From NCBI GenBank assembly GCA_035561515.1, contig DATMXP010000048.1, positions 1-33,573 on the forward strand: a DNA stretch of 33,573 nt, in the 5' to 3' direction. The translations under genes were made by a program, and so were the position numbers. Positions 23,724 through 30,705 of the stretch are shown here, one piece after another; the stretch's first letter is position 1; every line of letters begins with the position of its first letter. Source of the stretch: Terriglobales bacterium (GTDB lineage Bacteria; Acidobacteriota; Terriglobia; Terriglobales; Acidobacteriaceae). The notes below the pieces were generated by a model. The model saw nothing but the letters and a program-made list of their open reading frames with translations. It was not told where the DNA came from and ran no database searches.

Positions 23724-23729
23724 ATTATA
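23724..23729 (-). promoter_or_regulatory. Perfect TATAAT -10 box for the four-gene sensory operon
   Basis: TATAAT on the minus strand, 13 bases before the ATG at 23711. A CTGAAC sequence 16 bases upstream is a poor -35. Predicted leader is only about 6 bases, so the message would be nearly leaderless; no Shine-Dalgarno is seen. Confidence 0.5.
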
Positions 23730-23764
23730 GTTCGCCGAATTCATGGTTCAGCTACGGCGTTTCG

Positions 23765-23822
23765 CCGATTCCCTAATCGGAACAACCGGGCAGCCTGACG
23801 GCGGCGGTGTCAGACTGCCCGG
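23765..23822 (-). terminator. Double-hairpin terminator after the L,D-transpeptidase operon
   Basis: Main stem: CCGGGCAG (23786-23793) plus CTGAC (23795-23799) with GTCAG (23809-23813) plus CTGCCCGG (23815-23822), one mismatch, 9-base loop. On the minus strand it is followed by TTGTT and then by a second hairpin CCGATT/AATCGG (23765-23780). It lies 49 bases after the stop of the small membrane protein. Confidence 0.65.
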
Positions 23823-23870
23823 CGCTATCCGGAAGCAAGGGGAAACCAACTTCCGGCATCCTGACAAGCT

Positions 23871-24122
23871 TTACTTCGCGGGTGAGTTCATTGCGGCCGC
23901 CGTGACAGCAATGCTTAACGCAATCACGAGCGGGGCCCACGCCAGGAACGCTAATGCAACCGTGGTGCGCCAACGGATTGGGTGCGGCTCCAAGGCGACC
24001 GCGCCCGCAGCTATCCGGCGACGGTAGCGAATGAGCATCAAGACATCGTTCGCGATGATGGATAGAGACGTCATCAACATCACCAAGCCGAGAACGCACA
24101 ACGCGTATCTTAAGAACCACAT
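23871..24122 (-). CDS. Small two-helix membrane protein
   Basis: 83 residues. Hydrophobic helix at about 5-27 (LCVLGLVMLMTSLSIIAND), a basic loop with RYRRRIAAG, and a second helix at about 53-76 (VALAFLAWAPLVIALSIAV). By the positive-inside rule the loop is cytoplasmic. AGGAG lies upstream of the ATG at a normal distance. It is the third gene of an operon with an L,D-transpeptidase and a 54-residue membrane protein and precedes the terminator. No family recognised. Confidence 0.7.
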   Translation of the reverse strand: MWFLRYALCVLGLVMLMTSLSIIANDVLMLIRYRRRIAAGAVALEPHPIRWRTTVALAFLAWAPLVIALSIAVTAAAMNSPAK

Positions 24123-24135
24123 AGGGATCTCCTGT

Positions 24136-24300
24136 TCAGCTCTTGTGCTCCGCAGTCATTTCGTTCTGGGAGCGTCCCGTCCGAGGGGCGAAGAAGAACC
24201 GGAACATGCCCCCGAAAATCAGTTCTTCCATAAGCAGTGCGCACATCAGCGAGAAAAACAATCCCGCTACTACAACTCCTGCTGTGGTTACGCTTTCCAT
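24136..24300 (-). CDS. 54-residue single-helix membrane protein
   Basis: ATG at 24300 with an excellent AAGGAG (complement of about 24307-24312) at 6 bases; stop TGA at 24136-24138. The protein starts MESVTTAGVVVAGLFFSLM, a hydrophobic helix through about residue 34, then a basic RFFFAPRTGRSQ and a charged end (TAEHKS). It starts 10 bases after the transpeptidase stop and ends 13 bases before the next start, so it is part of that operon. Too short for many gene callers. Function unknown; small membrane helpers of cell-envelope enzymes are one idea. Confidence 0.75.
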   Translation of the reverse strand: MESVTTAGVVVAGLFFSLMCALLMEELIFGGMFRFFFAPRTGRSQNEMTAEHKS

Positions 24301-24310
24301 GATTTACTCC

Positions 24311-24904
24311 TTAATGCGAGCCCGCCAGGCTGGCGGACTCAACTGCTTGATTCGGCGTTTCGTTGCTTGCGACGATCACCTCGTCGGTGCTGCCAAAGAC
24401 CTGGGAAATCAATTCGTCGCGCTCAGCCCGAATTTCAACCACGTCTCCGGGCCGAACGATCTTGAAGAGTTCTTCCACATCCTTCTTCGCCATGCGGATG
24501 CATCCGTGGGAAGCGGCCTTTCCAATCGATTTCGGCGCGTTCGTGCCGTGGATCCCGTAGCCTTTCTGGCTAAGGCCAATCCAGCGAGTGCCGAGCGGGT
24601 TCAGCGGGCCGGGTTCCACGATCTTGCCCGGCGCGTAATAGGTCGGGTCCGTGATGCGGGTGACGATCTTGAAGCTTCCGCTGGGGCTGGGAGTAGCAGC
24701 CTTGCCGACCGCGACGGAGAAAACCTTCGTCACGGTGCCGTTCTCAATGAGCGCCAGTTTTCGGTCAGGAATGCTGATGACGATCTGCCGCGCGCTTTGG
24801 CTGGCCTGCTCTTGCCCGTATACCCTGGCTGCCGCCAGGATGAGCACCGCGAGAATCAGCCTCAGTTTGGTCTTGGTTTCCGAGTTTCCGTCGATCCGCC
24901 GCAT
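24311..24904 (-). CDS. L,D-transpeptidase (YkuD domain)
   Basis: Periplasmic enzyme that makes 3-3 peptidoglycan cross-links or attaches proteins to peptidoglycan. From ATG 24904 (AAGGAG 8 bases upstream; the in-frame GTG 24913 is too close to it) it has 197 residues: basic N-terminus, hydrophobic signal helix about 13-29, YkuD domain about 38-163. The active-site motifs are IHGTN (118-122) and SHGCIRM (132-138) with nucleophile Cys135. LNPLGTRWIG is also typical. A 35-residue tail follows. First gene of a three-gene operon with two small membrane proteins. Confidence 0.92.
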   Translation of the reverse strand: MRRIDGNSETKTKLRLILAVLILAAARVYGQEQASQSARQIVISIPDRKLALIENGTVTKVFSVAVGKAATPSPSGSFKIVTRITDPTYYAPGKIVEPGPLNPLGTRWIGLSQKGYGIHGTNAPKSIGKAASHGCIRMAKKDVEELFKIVRPGDVVEIRAERDELISQVFGSTDEVIVASNETPNQAVESASLAGSH

Positions 24905-25049
24905 CGCTTTCACTCCTTACGCCGAAGTGATAATGCAGCGGGACTTCCATCGCTAAGTTATTGATTCGATGGGTAGTAAATAGTCTTTGGACGTGTCTGA
25001 AGAGACGCTGTGTGTGCGGGGTGACACACGTCGAGAGGTCGGCGAGGCA

Positions 25050-25535
25050 TTACTTTCTTTCTTCGATCTTCGTGGCCTGCCAGGCGATGACCTTCCACTC
25101 GCCCTTGATCTTTCGGAAGGTGCCCGTGTTGCGATAGTTGGCAGTAATTGGCTTCCCGTCCTGCTCGGTGTGGTGGATGAGTCTGAAGTTTACAACCGCG
25201 AAGTCGCCGTAGTCGTGGACAACGATGTCTTCAGCGTCATAAGTACTCTTCGATTCTTTGGAATCGGCCGGCTTCTTCGCCGCTTCGGCTACGTTCTTCA
25301 TGATTTCGGCCTTGGTGCGGACTACACCGGTGGAGCCGGTATAGATGAGATCGTCCGACCAGAAACGGTCGTGGGCGGCGGGAGTGTTCACGCCGGCAAG
25401 GAAGTCGCGGATGGTGCTTTCGAGTCGTTCCTTGGTGTTCTTGACCCGGAGCCCCGGTCCCTTGCCGGTGGGTTTCACTTGTCCGAATGCGACAGCAACC
25501 AGCAGCAACAAAACGATCACGACTCGTAGCTTCAT
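25050..25535 (-). CDS. Secreted NTF2-like protein (SnoaL/DUF4440 type)
   Basis: 161 residues with a signal peptide (MKLRVVIVLLLLVAVAFGQ) and an NTF2-like cone fold: ESTIRDFLAGVNTPAAHDRFW, DDLIYTGSTG, DYGDFAVVNFRLIHH, and the C-terminal TGTFRKIKGEWKVIAWQATKI strand pair that marks DUF4440/SnoaL-like proteins. Such proteins bind small ligands or act as weak isomerases; none is known here. AAGGAG precedes the ATG, which overlaps the rpiA stop (ATGA). The pairing with rpiA is probably only transcriptional. Confidence 0.82.
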   Translation of the reverse strand: MKLRVVIVLLLLVAVAFGQVKPTGKGPGLRVKNTKERLESTIRDFLAGVNTPAAHDRFWSDDLIYTGSTGVVRTKAEIMKNVAEAAKKPADSKESKSTYDAEDIVVHDYGDFAVVNFRLIHHTEQDGKPITANYRNTGTFRKIKGEWKVIAWQATKIEERK

Positions 25536-26248
25536 CTGCGCTCCTTATGCTGGTGCTGCACGCCCTTAGCCCCGGCCACCACAAGATCGGTAGCAAGACC
25601 GGCAAAGAGCCCGTGTTCAATGATGCCTGCCCGTGCTCCCAGTTTGGCCGAAAGAGCCGCGGGATCCTGCATAGGACCGAAGTAAGCCTGGAAAATCATG
25701 TTGCCGGAATCGGTGGCGTAATCGGTACCGTCGCTGTTTTTGCGGATTTCGACACGAGCACCGAGTGACTCGACAAAGCGCTTCTGCGATTCCCAGCCAA
25801 AGCGCAGCACTTCAATCGGAAGGTAGAACCGGGTACCGAGACAATCGGAAATCTTATCTTCGTCGACAACGATTGCAAACCTGCGGCTCACCTGCGCAAC
25901 GATCTTCTCGCGCAACAAGGCACCACCGCCGCCCTTGATCACATTCCATTCGGGGTCGACCTCATCGGCGCCGTCAATGGTGATATCAACGTCGCGGGGC
26001 AAAGTATCCTGCATCAGCGGGATGCCAAGCTGCACCGCCTCTTTGTGCGTCTGAATCGACGTAGCTATTCCGATGATGTTGCGCAACTCGCCAGTCCGGA
26101 TGCGTTCCCCGATTTTGCGGACTGCATGAATTGCGGTTGAGCCTGTGCCAAGTCCAACCACCATGCCTGATTCGACGAATCCTGCTGCGAACTCTCCGGC
26201 TTGCTTCTTGAGTTGTGTTCGACTGTCCATTGTGGCCGATTCCGCCAA
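25532..26248 (-). CDS. rpiA: Ribose-5-phosphate isomerase A
   Basis: Interconverts ribose 5-phosphate and ribulose 5-phosphate in the non-oxidative pentose phosphate pathway, cytoplasmic. Motifs: VGLGTGSTA (phosphate loop), DITIDGADEVD (catalytic Asp pair) and KGGGGALLREK (catalytic Lys/Glu region). About 230 residues, standard. Start choice: TTG 26248 has GGGGAGG five bases upstream; the ATG at 26230 lacks a clear site but would also give a full enzyme; an upstream TTG at 26269 is unlikely. The gene begins right after a terminator hairpin of the M20 peptidase gene, so it needs a promoter overlapping that hairpin or read-through. Confidence 0.94.
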   Translation of the reverse strand: MAESATMDSRTQLKKQAGEFAAGFVESGMVVGLGTGSTAIHAVRKIGERIRTGELRNIIGIATSIQTHKEAVQLGIPLMQDTLPRDVDITIDGADEVDPEWNVIKGGGGALLREKIVAQVSRRFAIVVDEDKISDCLGTRFYLPIEVLRFGWESQKRFVESLGARVEIRKNSDGTDYATDSGNMIFQAYFGPMQDPAALSAKLGARAGIIEHGLFAGLATDLVVAGAKGVQHQHKERR

Positions 26249-26265
26249 TGTCGCCTCCCCTGGCA

Positions 26266-26295
26266 ACAAGAAAAGCCCGGCGCTGCCGCCGGGCT
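26266..26295 (-). terminator. Intrinsic terminator after the M20 peptidase gene
   Basis: Minus strand: AGCCCGGCG with CGCCGGGCT (9-bp perfect stem, 4-base loop), followed by TTTTCTTGTTG. It starts about 41 bases after the peptidase stop codon and ends in the rpiA leader. Confidence 0.88.
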
Positions 26296-26336
26296 AACTT
26301 TAATACATTCGAGTTGTCTCTGTAATCAGCAGGCTT

Positions 26337-27704
26337 TTAGAGCCTTCCGAAGAACAGGATGATCGCCTCGATGCCGCGGTAGAAGTTCGGGATGTGGAAC
26401 TTCTCGTTCGGGGCATGCAGGTTGTCGTCCGGCAGGCCCAGGCCCATCATGACTGACGGAATCTTGAGGACCTTTTCGAAGTCGGTGACGATTGGAATCG
26501 AGCCACCCGAACGGATATACACGGTATCCTTCTTGAACACGTCGTGCAGGGCCTCGGTCGCCGCCTTGATGTATTTGTTGTCCGTTCCGACGACGATGGG
26601 CTCGCCCTTGCTGTGGAAGCTGACTTTAAAGGTGATGCCCTTGGGCGTATTCGCCTTCACAAAATCCACGTACTTCTGGGCGATTTCTTCCGGATCCATG
26701 TCCGGCACCAGGCGCATGGAAATTTTCGCTGAGGCCTTGGCCGGAATAACCGTCTTCGCGCCCTTGCCGGTAAAGCCACCGGGCATGCCGTGTACTTCCA
26801 GCGTGGGTCGCGCCCATGTGCGATAAAGCACGGAGTAATCAGGTTCGCCAGTCAGGACGCTCGAACCGACTTCCGTTTTGCGATAGTGTTCTTCGTCGAA
26901 CGGAAGGTTCTTCCATGCTTTAAGTTCGTCATCAGTGGGCTTCTTTACCTTGTCGTAGAAACCGGGAATCTGGATGTGCCCGCTCTCGTCCTTCAACTTG
27001 CCGATAAGGCGGCCAAGGGCTTCGAGCGGATTGGGTGCGGCGCCGCCGTAAACGCCGGAGTGCAGGTCTGTCATGGCACCCACAGCTTCGATCTCGGAGT
27101 ACACAAGTCCGCGAAGTCCAACGCAAAGAGTCGGCAGGTCCGGGGCGAACAACTCGGTGTCACAAACCAGCGCGAAGTCGGATTTCAGCTTTGCGCCTTC
27201 CTTCCGAATGTATTCGGCGATCGCTTCGCCGCCGACTTCCTCTTCGCCTTCGTACAAGACCTTCACGTTAATAGGCAGTTTTCCGTTGCCGGCCTTGAAC
27301 ATGCTTTCGAAGGCCTTCACCTGCATCCAGAGTTGACCCTTGTCGTCCACGGCCCCGCGGGCGTAGATGTTCTGGTTGCGCTCGGTCGGCTCGAACGGAG
27401 GCGTGGTCCACTCATCGATCGGATCGGGAGGCTGGACGTCGTAATGCGCGTAGCAGAGCACCGTCGGCTTTCCCGAGGCGTGCAGCCAGTCGGCGTAGAC
27501 GAGTGGATGTCCTTTGGTCTTGATGACCTGAACGTTCTCGAAGCCGATACGCTTCAGTTCGTCGGCCACATACTTGGCAGCATTCTCGACATCGTCCTTG
27601 TGCTCTTCGAGCGTACTAATGCTGGGAATACGAAGCAGGTCCTTCAACTCCTCAAGAAACCGCTTCTGGTTTTCGCGTGCGAAACTCACCGCGGGGGAAG
27701 CCAT
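26337..27704 (-). CDS. M20-family dipeptidase/metallopeptidase
   Basis: Cytoplasmic di-zinc peptidase of the CNDP/PepV-like branch, 455 residues. Metal and catalytic residues: His87 and Asp89 (YAHYDVQPPD), bridging Asp120 (GAVDDKGQ), Glu154 (base) and Glu155 in EGEEEVGGE, Asp in VCDTELF, and a late His (NLHAPNEKF). The lid/dimerisation domain lies about 210-375 with the LHSGVYGG motif. It hydrolyses dipeptides or related amides; exact substrate unknown. A purine-rich GAGAGG site precedes the ATG. It is transcribed alone with its own terminator, and a TATACT box lies about 54 bases upstream. Confidence 0.92.
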   Translation of the reverse strand: MASPAVSFARENQKRFLEELKDLLRIPSISTLEEHKDDVENAAKYVADELKRIGFENVQVIKTKGHPLVYADWLHASGKPTVLCYAHYDVQPPDPIDEWTTPPFEPTERNQNIYARGAVDDKGQLWMQVKAFESMFKAGNGKLPINVKVLYEGEEEVGGEAIAEYIRKEGAKLKSDFALVCDTELFAPDLPTLCVGLRGLVYSEIEAVGAMTDLHSGVYGGAAPNPLEALGRLIGKLKDESGHIQIPGFYDKVKKPTDDELKAWKNLPFDEEHYRKTEVGSSVLTGEPDYSVLYRTWARPTLEVHGMPGGFTGKGAKTVIPAKASAKISMRLVPDMDPEEIAQKYVDFVKANTPKGITFKVSFHSKGEPIVVGTDNKYIKAATEALHDVFKKDTVYIRSGGSIPIVTDFEKVLKIPSVMMGLGLPDDNLHAPNEKFHIPNFYRGIEAIILFFGRL

Positions 27705-27757
27705 ACAGACCTCTCTTTCTGATTTGAACTAATTTGAGAGCCAAACTACGACCGGAA

Positions 27758-27763
27758 AGTATA
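27758..27763 (-). promoter_or_regulatory. Possible -10 box for the M20 peptidase gene
   Basis: TATACT on the minus strand (5 of 6), with TTCCCG as a weak -35 at 17 bases. Predicted leader about 47 bases. Confidence 0.35.
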
Positions 27764-27894
27764 AATCAGCGCGGCAGAGGCGGGAATTTAGGGACGAATT
27801 GAGGTTGTTCCATTTCCGGAACGTCGACGAATCTGCGGTTTGGACCTGCGGAATGATCCTTGCCTAGTCACTTTCATCGCTTTATGCCAATGTT

Positions 27895-27912
27895 GTCGCG
27901 AGTACTTGCGAC
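27895..27912. repeat. 18-bp near-perfect palindrome in the intergenic region
   Basis: GTCGCGAGTACTTGCGAC, eight of nine base pairs symmetric with AGTACT at the centre. It lies between the lipoprotein terminator and the peptidase promoter, in a stretch with no gene. Likely an operator, but no regulator can be assigned. Confidence 0.4.
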
Positions 27913-27953
27913 GTTACGGGAAACATTTGCTTTCCTAAGAGACGTAAGCACAT

Positions 27954-27981
27954 AAAAAACGCGGTGGATCTCTCCACCGCG
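27954..27981 (-). terminator. Intrinsic terminator of the lipoprotein gene
   Basis: Minus strand: CGCGGTGGA with TCCACCGCG (9-bp perfect stem, 4-base loop), followed by six T. It begins 17 bases after the stop codon. Confidence 0.93.
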
Positions 27982-27997
27982 CCTCTCACTGCACAAT

Positions 27998-28771
27998 TCA
28001 GTTCTGGACGGCCGAAGCGGATGCGGTCTTCACCGGTTGTGCTTCCGGAGCGACCTTCACCGTCGACATAATCGACTCAAGCCGTTTCAGCACCTGGTCT
28101 GGCTCGACTTCTCTCGCCAGGCCGCTGTCGTTCCTGGTGTTCACGCCAAGCTCGATCTCGTAGCAGGTGTAGTTCGCGTAGGTGACATAGTTGCGCACCT
28201 TCGATGCACTTCCGCGGCCTCCGGTATCCGTCTCCAGCCAGCGGAAGCTGGTGCCGTTGACCGTACTCGTTAGGGGCGTATCACCGAGCGACGACTCGCA
28301 TTCTTCTTTACTGATATCTTCGTTCAAGCTCAACGTGAAATAGCCTCGGTCGAAGTTCGTGTCCGGATAGAAGCCTTTGGGCACATCTACGCGCACCAGG
28401 GAGAACTGGCCTTCGTAGCCGTCAGGTTTCGGCTTCAGCGACTCGTCATTGGCAATCGTTTTCGCACTCAGGCGCGAGTACTGCCACGGATATTCGAACG
28501 AAATTCCGTAGTCGCGGCTCTTGAATGTCACAGCTTTAGGTTGCATTTTTTCAAAGCTTGCAGGTTTCACTTCGACTTCGTTCGACTTTGCTCCCGTGCT
28601 GTTCAGCACTGCAGGTACAACTTTGGACTTTTCCGGCTGCGCCGCTTTTACCACGTCCTTCGGGTTATCGGAACATGCAACCGTTAGCAGTAGGCCCGCA
28701 AGAGCACCTGTCAGGATCAGAACACGCGACTTGCGAATACCTTCAGCGTTGTTGTTTTCTTTGTGGTTCAT
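27998..28771 (-). CDS. Probable lipoprotein of unknown function
   Basis: 257 residues from ATG 28771, which has GGAGG five bases upstream; the frame continues two codons to a GTG without a site. The N-terminus is basic then hydrophobic (ILTGALAGLLLTVAC), ending in a Cys that would be lipidated, although Thr at -3 is less usual. After a low-complexity linker (about 35-75), the domain at about 80-240 has FKSRDYGISFEYPWQYSR and later YVTYANYTCYEIELGVNTRN, similar in style to PsbP-like or DUF1795-type modules, but I cannot assign it. GCACC/GGTGC around the Shine-Dalgarno could fold and limit translation. Confidence 0.78.
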   Translation of the reverse strand: MNHKENNNAEGIRKSRVLILTGALAGLLLTVACSDNPKDVVKAAQPEKSKVVPAVLNSTGAKSNEVEVKPASFEKMQPKAVTFKSRDYGISFEYPWQYSRLSAKTIANDESLKPKPDGYEGQFSLVRVDVPKGFYPDTNFDRGYFTLSLNEDISKEECESSLGDTPLTSTVNGTSFRWLETDTGGRGSASKVRNYVTYANYTCYEIELGVNTRNDSGLAREVEPDQVLKRLESIMSTVKVAPEAQPVKTASASAVQN

Positions 28772-28909
28772 AAGCACCTCCGTGGGTGCCTATGGAAAAT
28801 GCACGACTCGAGCCAAAGTAGGGCTTGTTGATTCCACAGGAGTTGTTCGCGTTTGCGAAGGTCACGAGCGTGTTAACGCGAAGACGGTGTGGCTCTATAG
28901 ACACGAAGA

Positions 28910-28931
28910 GGCGCCCACCGAAGCGGGCGCC
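28910..28931 (-). terminator. GC-rich hairpin, candidate terminator of the secreted-protein gene
   Basis: GGCGCCC (28910-28916) with GGGCGCC (28925-28931), 8-base loop, 15 bases after the stop of the minus-strand gene. The T-run lies on the upstream side for that gene and only TCTTCGTGTCT follows, so termination is not certain. Confidence 0.4.
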
Positions 28932-28946
28932 CCAAAAAACGCAACG

Positions 28947-29417
28947 TTATCGCGGTTCTGTGGCTTGTGCATCCAGTACAACCTGCGTGCTGTCCGACAC
29001 GCTTGACTGCACATCCTGAGGCAGCGTGAATTCGAATCCGCGATTCACGCCGTGTATCCAGATCCGGTGCAGATAGTTCTTCCCATTTACGTTCTCCAGG
29101 ATCACCTGCGTCTTCGTAGGCAACTCACCGGCAGTTGGTTGCGCGTTCTTACGCGTGTCGAACGCCGACGCCGTGAAGCTCAGGTTCTTGCCATCCGGAG
29201 TCTTCACGTGGAAGACATTCCGGTCTGTCTGATCCCCGACAATCTCAAGGATGTTTGTTCCCGGTGGGATTACCTGCTGGGTGTCGTTGCCCACGTACAC
29301 AGGGTTCTCGAAGTTTACCCGGACCTTCAATATGGAATGTTGTGCCGCTGCCGGAATTTGCAGCAGCAGGCATGCTGCGATCACCATAGCCAAACCTAAA
29401 AACAGCTTCACCCTCAT
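28947..29417 (-). CDS. Secreted beta-rich protein of unknown function
   Basis: 156 residues with a signal peptide (hydrophobic about 4-24, ending PAAAQ). The mature part begins HSILKVRVNFENPVYVGN and continues with short strands (ILEIVGDQTDRNVFHVKTPDG, then VILENVNGKNYLHRIWIHG), ending in EPR. I recognise no family or catalytic motif. A GAGGAAAG site precedes the ATG. It is divergent from the DAHP synthase gene. Confidence 0.75.
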   Translation of the reverse strand: MRVKLFLGLAMVIAACLLLQIPAAAQHSILKVRVNFENPVYVGNDTQQVIPPGTNILEIVGDQTDRNVFHVKTPDGKNLSFTASAFDTRKNAQPTAGELPTKTQVILENVNGKNYLHRIWIHGVNRGFEFTLPQDVQSSVSDSTQVVLDAQATEPR

Positions 29418-29472
29418 ACTTTCCTCGCTTTTGAACCTTTACTCCTTTGGGATGGCAGCAATCACCCCGCGG

Positions 29473-29501
29473 TTGACCCACTCCGTCCGGCCCGTTAATC
29501 T
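29473..29501 (+). promoter_or_regulatory. Sigma-70-type promoter for the DAHP synthase gene
   Basis: TTGACC (29473-29478), 17-base spacer, TAATCT (29496-29501). Predicted RNA start near 29508, leader about 70 bases. No trp/tyr-type attenuator is visible. Confidence 0.5.
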
Positions 29502-29577
29502 GCCTGTAAGCTCTTGATTCTGCATATCGCACTGCGACTCTGCTAATCGCTCCGCGAATTTGAGTACTGACGAAACC

Positions 29578-30636
29578 ATGTTCCATCGCACAGACGATCT
29601 TCGAATCAAATGGACTAAAGTTGTCCTTCCTCCCGTGTTCCTTGAGGAGGAACTGCCGCTGACCGAAAAAGCGTCGGCAACGGTTTTCCAGGCCCGCAAT
29701 GAAATTTCGAACATCCTGCATGGTAGCGATCACCGCGTCCTGGTTGTGGTCGGTCCCTGTTCCATTCACGATCCGGCCGCAGCCCGCGAGTATGCCGAAC
29801 GGCTGAAGGAGGCCATCGGAGAGTTATCGAGCCATCTCTGTATCGTGATGCGCGTGTACTTCGAAAAGCCGCGTACGACGATCGGTTGGAAGGGGCTAAT
29901 CAACGATCCCCATCTCGACGAATCATTCCGCATCAACGACGGCCTTCGCATCGCTCGCCACCTGCTGCTCGACCTGGCCGAGATGGGTGTTCCTGCGGGA
30001 ACCGAGTTCCTCGATATGATTACGCCGCAGTACATGGCCGACCTGGTGAGTTGGGGAGCCATTGGCGCGCGCACCACGGAGAGCCAGGTGCACAGGGAAC
30101 TCGTGTCTGGGCTTTCCTGCCCGGTGGGATTCAAGAACGGCACCTCCGGCAACGTTCAGATCGCGATCGAGGCCGTGCAGTCGGCGGCGCATCCCCATAC
30201 GTTTCTCGGACACACGAAACACGGCCAATCGGCCATCTTTGTCACCAAGGGTAACCCGGAGTGCCATGTCATCCTGCGCGGCGGGCGAAGGACTGTGAAC
30301 TACGACAGCGCGTCGGTGAACGAAGCCTGTGCTTTGCTCGAAAAGGGAGGACTACCGCAACGCGTGATGATCGATTGCAGCCATGCCAACAGCAACAAGG
30401 ACTGCAAACGACAGCCATTGGTTTTTCGGGATGTCGCCGGGCAGATCGCCAACGGGGATAAGCGCATCATCGGTGTGATGCTGGAGAGCAATCTGCTCGC
30501 AGGTACACAGAAACTGCTAAAGGGGAAGTCGCTCGTTTACGGGCAGAGCATCACCGACGCCTGTATCGGGTGGGAGGAAACACAGGTTCTGCTGCGGGAA
30601 CTCGCCGAGGCAGTGCGCAAATCGCGATCGGCCTAG
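29578..30636 (+). CDS. aroG: 3-Deoxy-7-phosphoheptulonate (DAHP) synthase, AroG type
   Basis: First step of the shikimate pathway: phosphoenolpyruvate plus erythrose 4-phosphate to DAHP. From ATG 29578 the protein (352 residues) begins MFHRTDDLRIK, matching the E. coli AroG start, and numbering then agrees exactly: metal ligand Cys61 (GPCSIHD), Lys97 (KPRTTIGWKG), and the Phe-site residues Asp146, Pro150 and Ser180. IDCSHANSNKDCKRQ carries the metal-binding His. An in-frame TTG at 29560 adds six residues but breaks this agreement. The class I-alpha form with an inhibitor-binding N-terminus implies feedback control by an aromatic amino acid, Phe-like by residue pattern. It stands alone with its own promoter. 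Confidence 0.95.
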   Translation: MFHRTDDLRIKWTKVVLPPVFLEEELPLTEKASATVFQARNEISNILHGSDHRVLVVVGPCSIHDPAAAREYAERLKEAIGELSSHLCIVMRVYFEKPRTTIGWKGLINDPHLDESFRINDGLRIARHLLLDLAEMGVPAGTEFLDMITPQYMADLVSWGAIGARTTESQVHRELVSGLSCPVGFKNGTSGNVQIAIEAVQSAAHPHTFLGHTKHGQSAIFVTKGNPECHVILRGGRRTVNYDSASVNEACALLEKGGLPQRVMIDCSHANSNKDCKRQPLVFRDVAGQIANGDKRIIGVMLESNLLAGTQKLLKGKSLVYGQSITDACIGWEETQVLLRELAEAVRKSRSA

Positions 30637-30705
30637 CGCTTTCTTTTCATAGTACGAATTGCGCGCTCGCCGCATCCAAAGCTGGAGAGTTTCTGGAGAT
30701 ACGAA

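Noticed and set aside
24143..24964. Plus-strand frame of 273 codons opposite the L,D-transpeptidase
   Set aside because: Covers two well-supported minus-strand genes; no start signal and no family resemblance.
25010..25029. GTGTGT/ACACAC hairpin after the NTF2-like gene as terminator
   Set aside because: Only 6 bp and no T-run on the correct side.
26790..27722. Plus-strand frame of 310 codons opposite the M20 peptidase
   Set aside because: Antisense shadow; the peptidase frame has all metal ligands.
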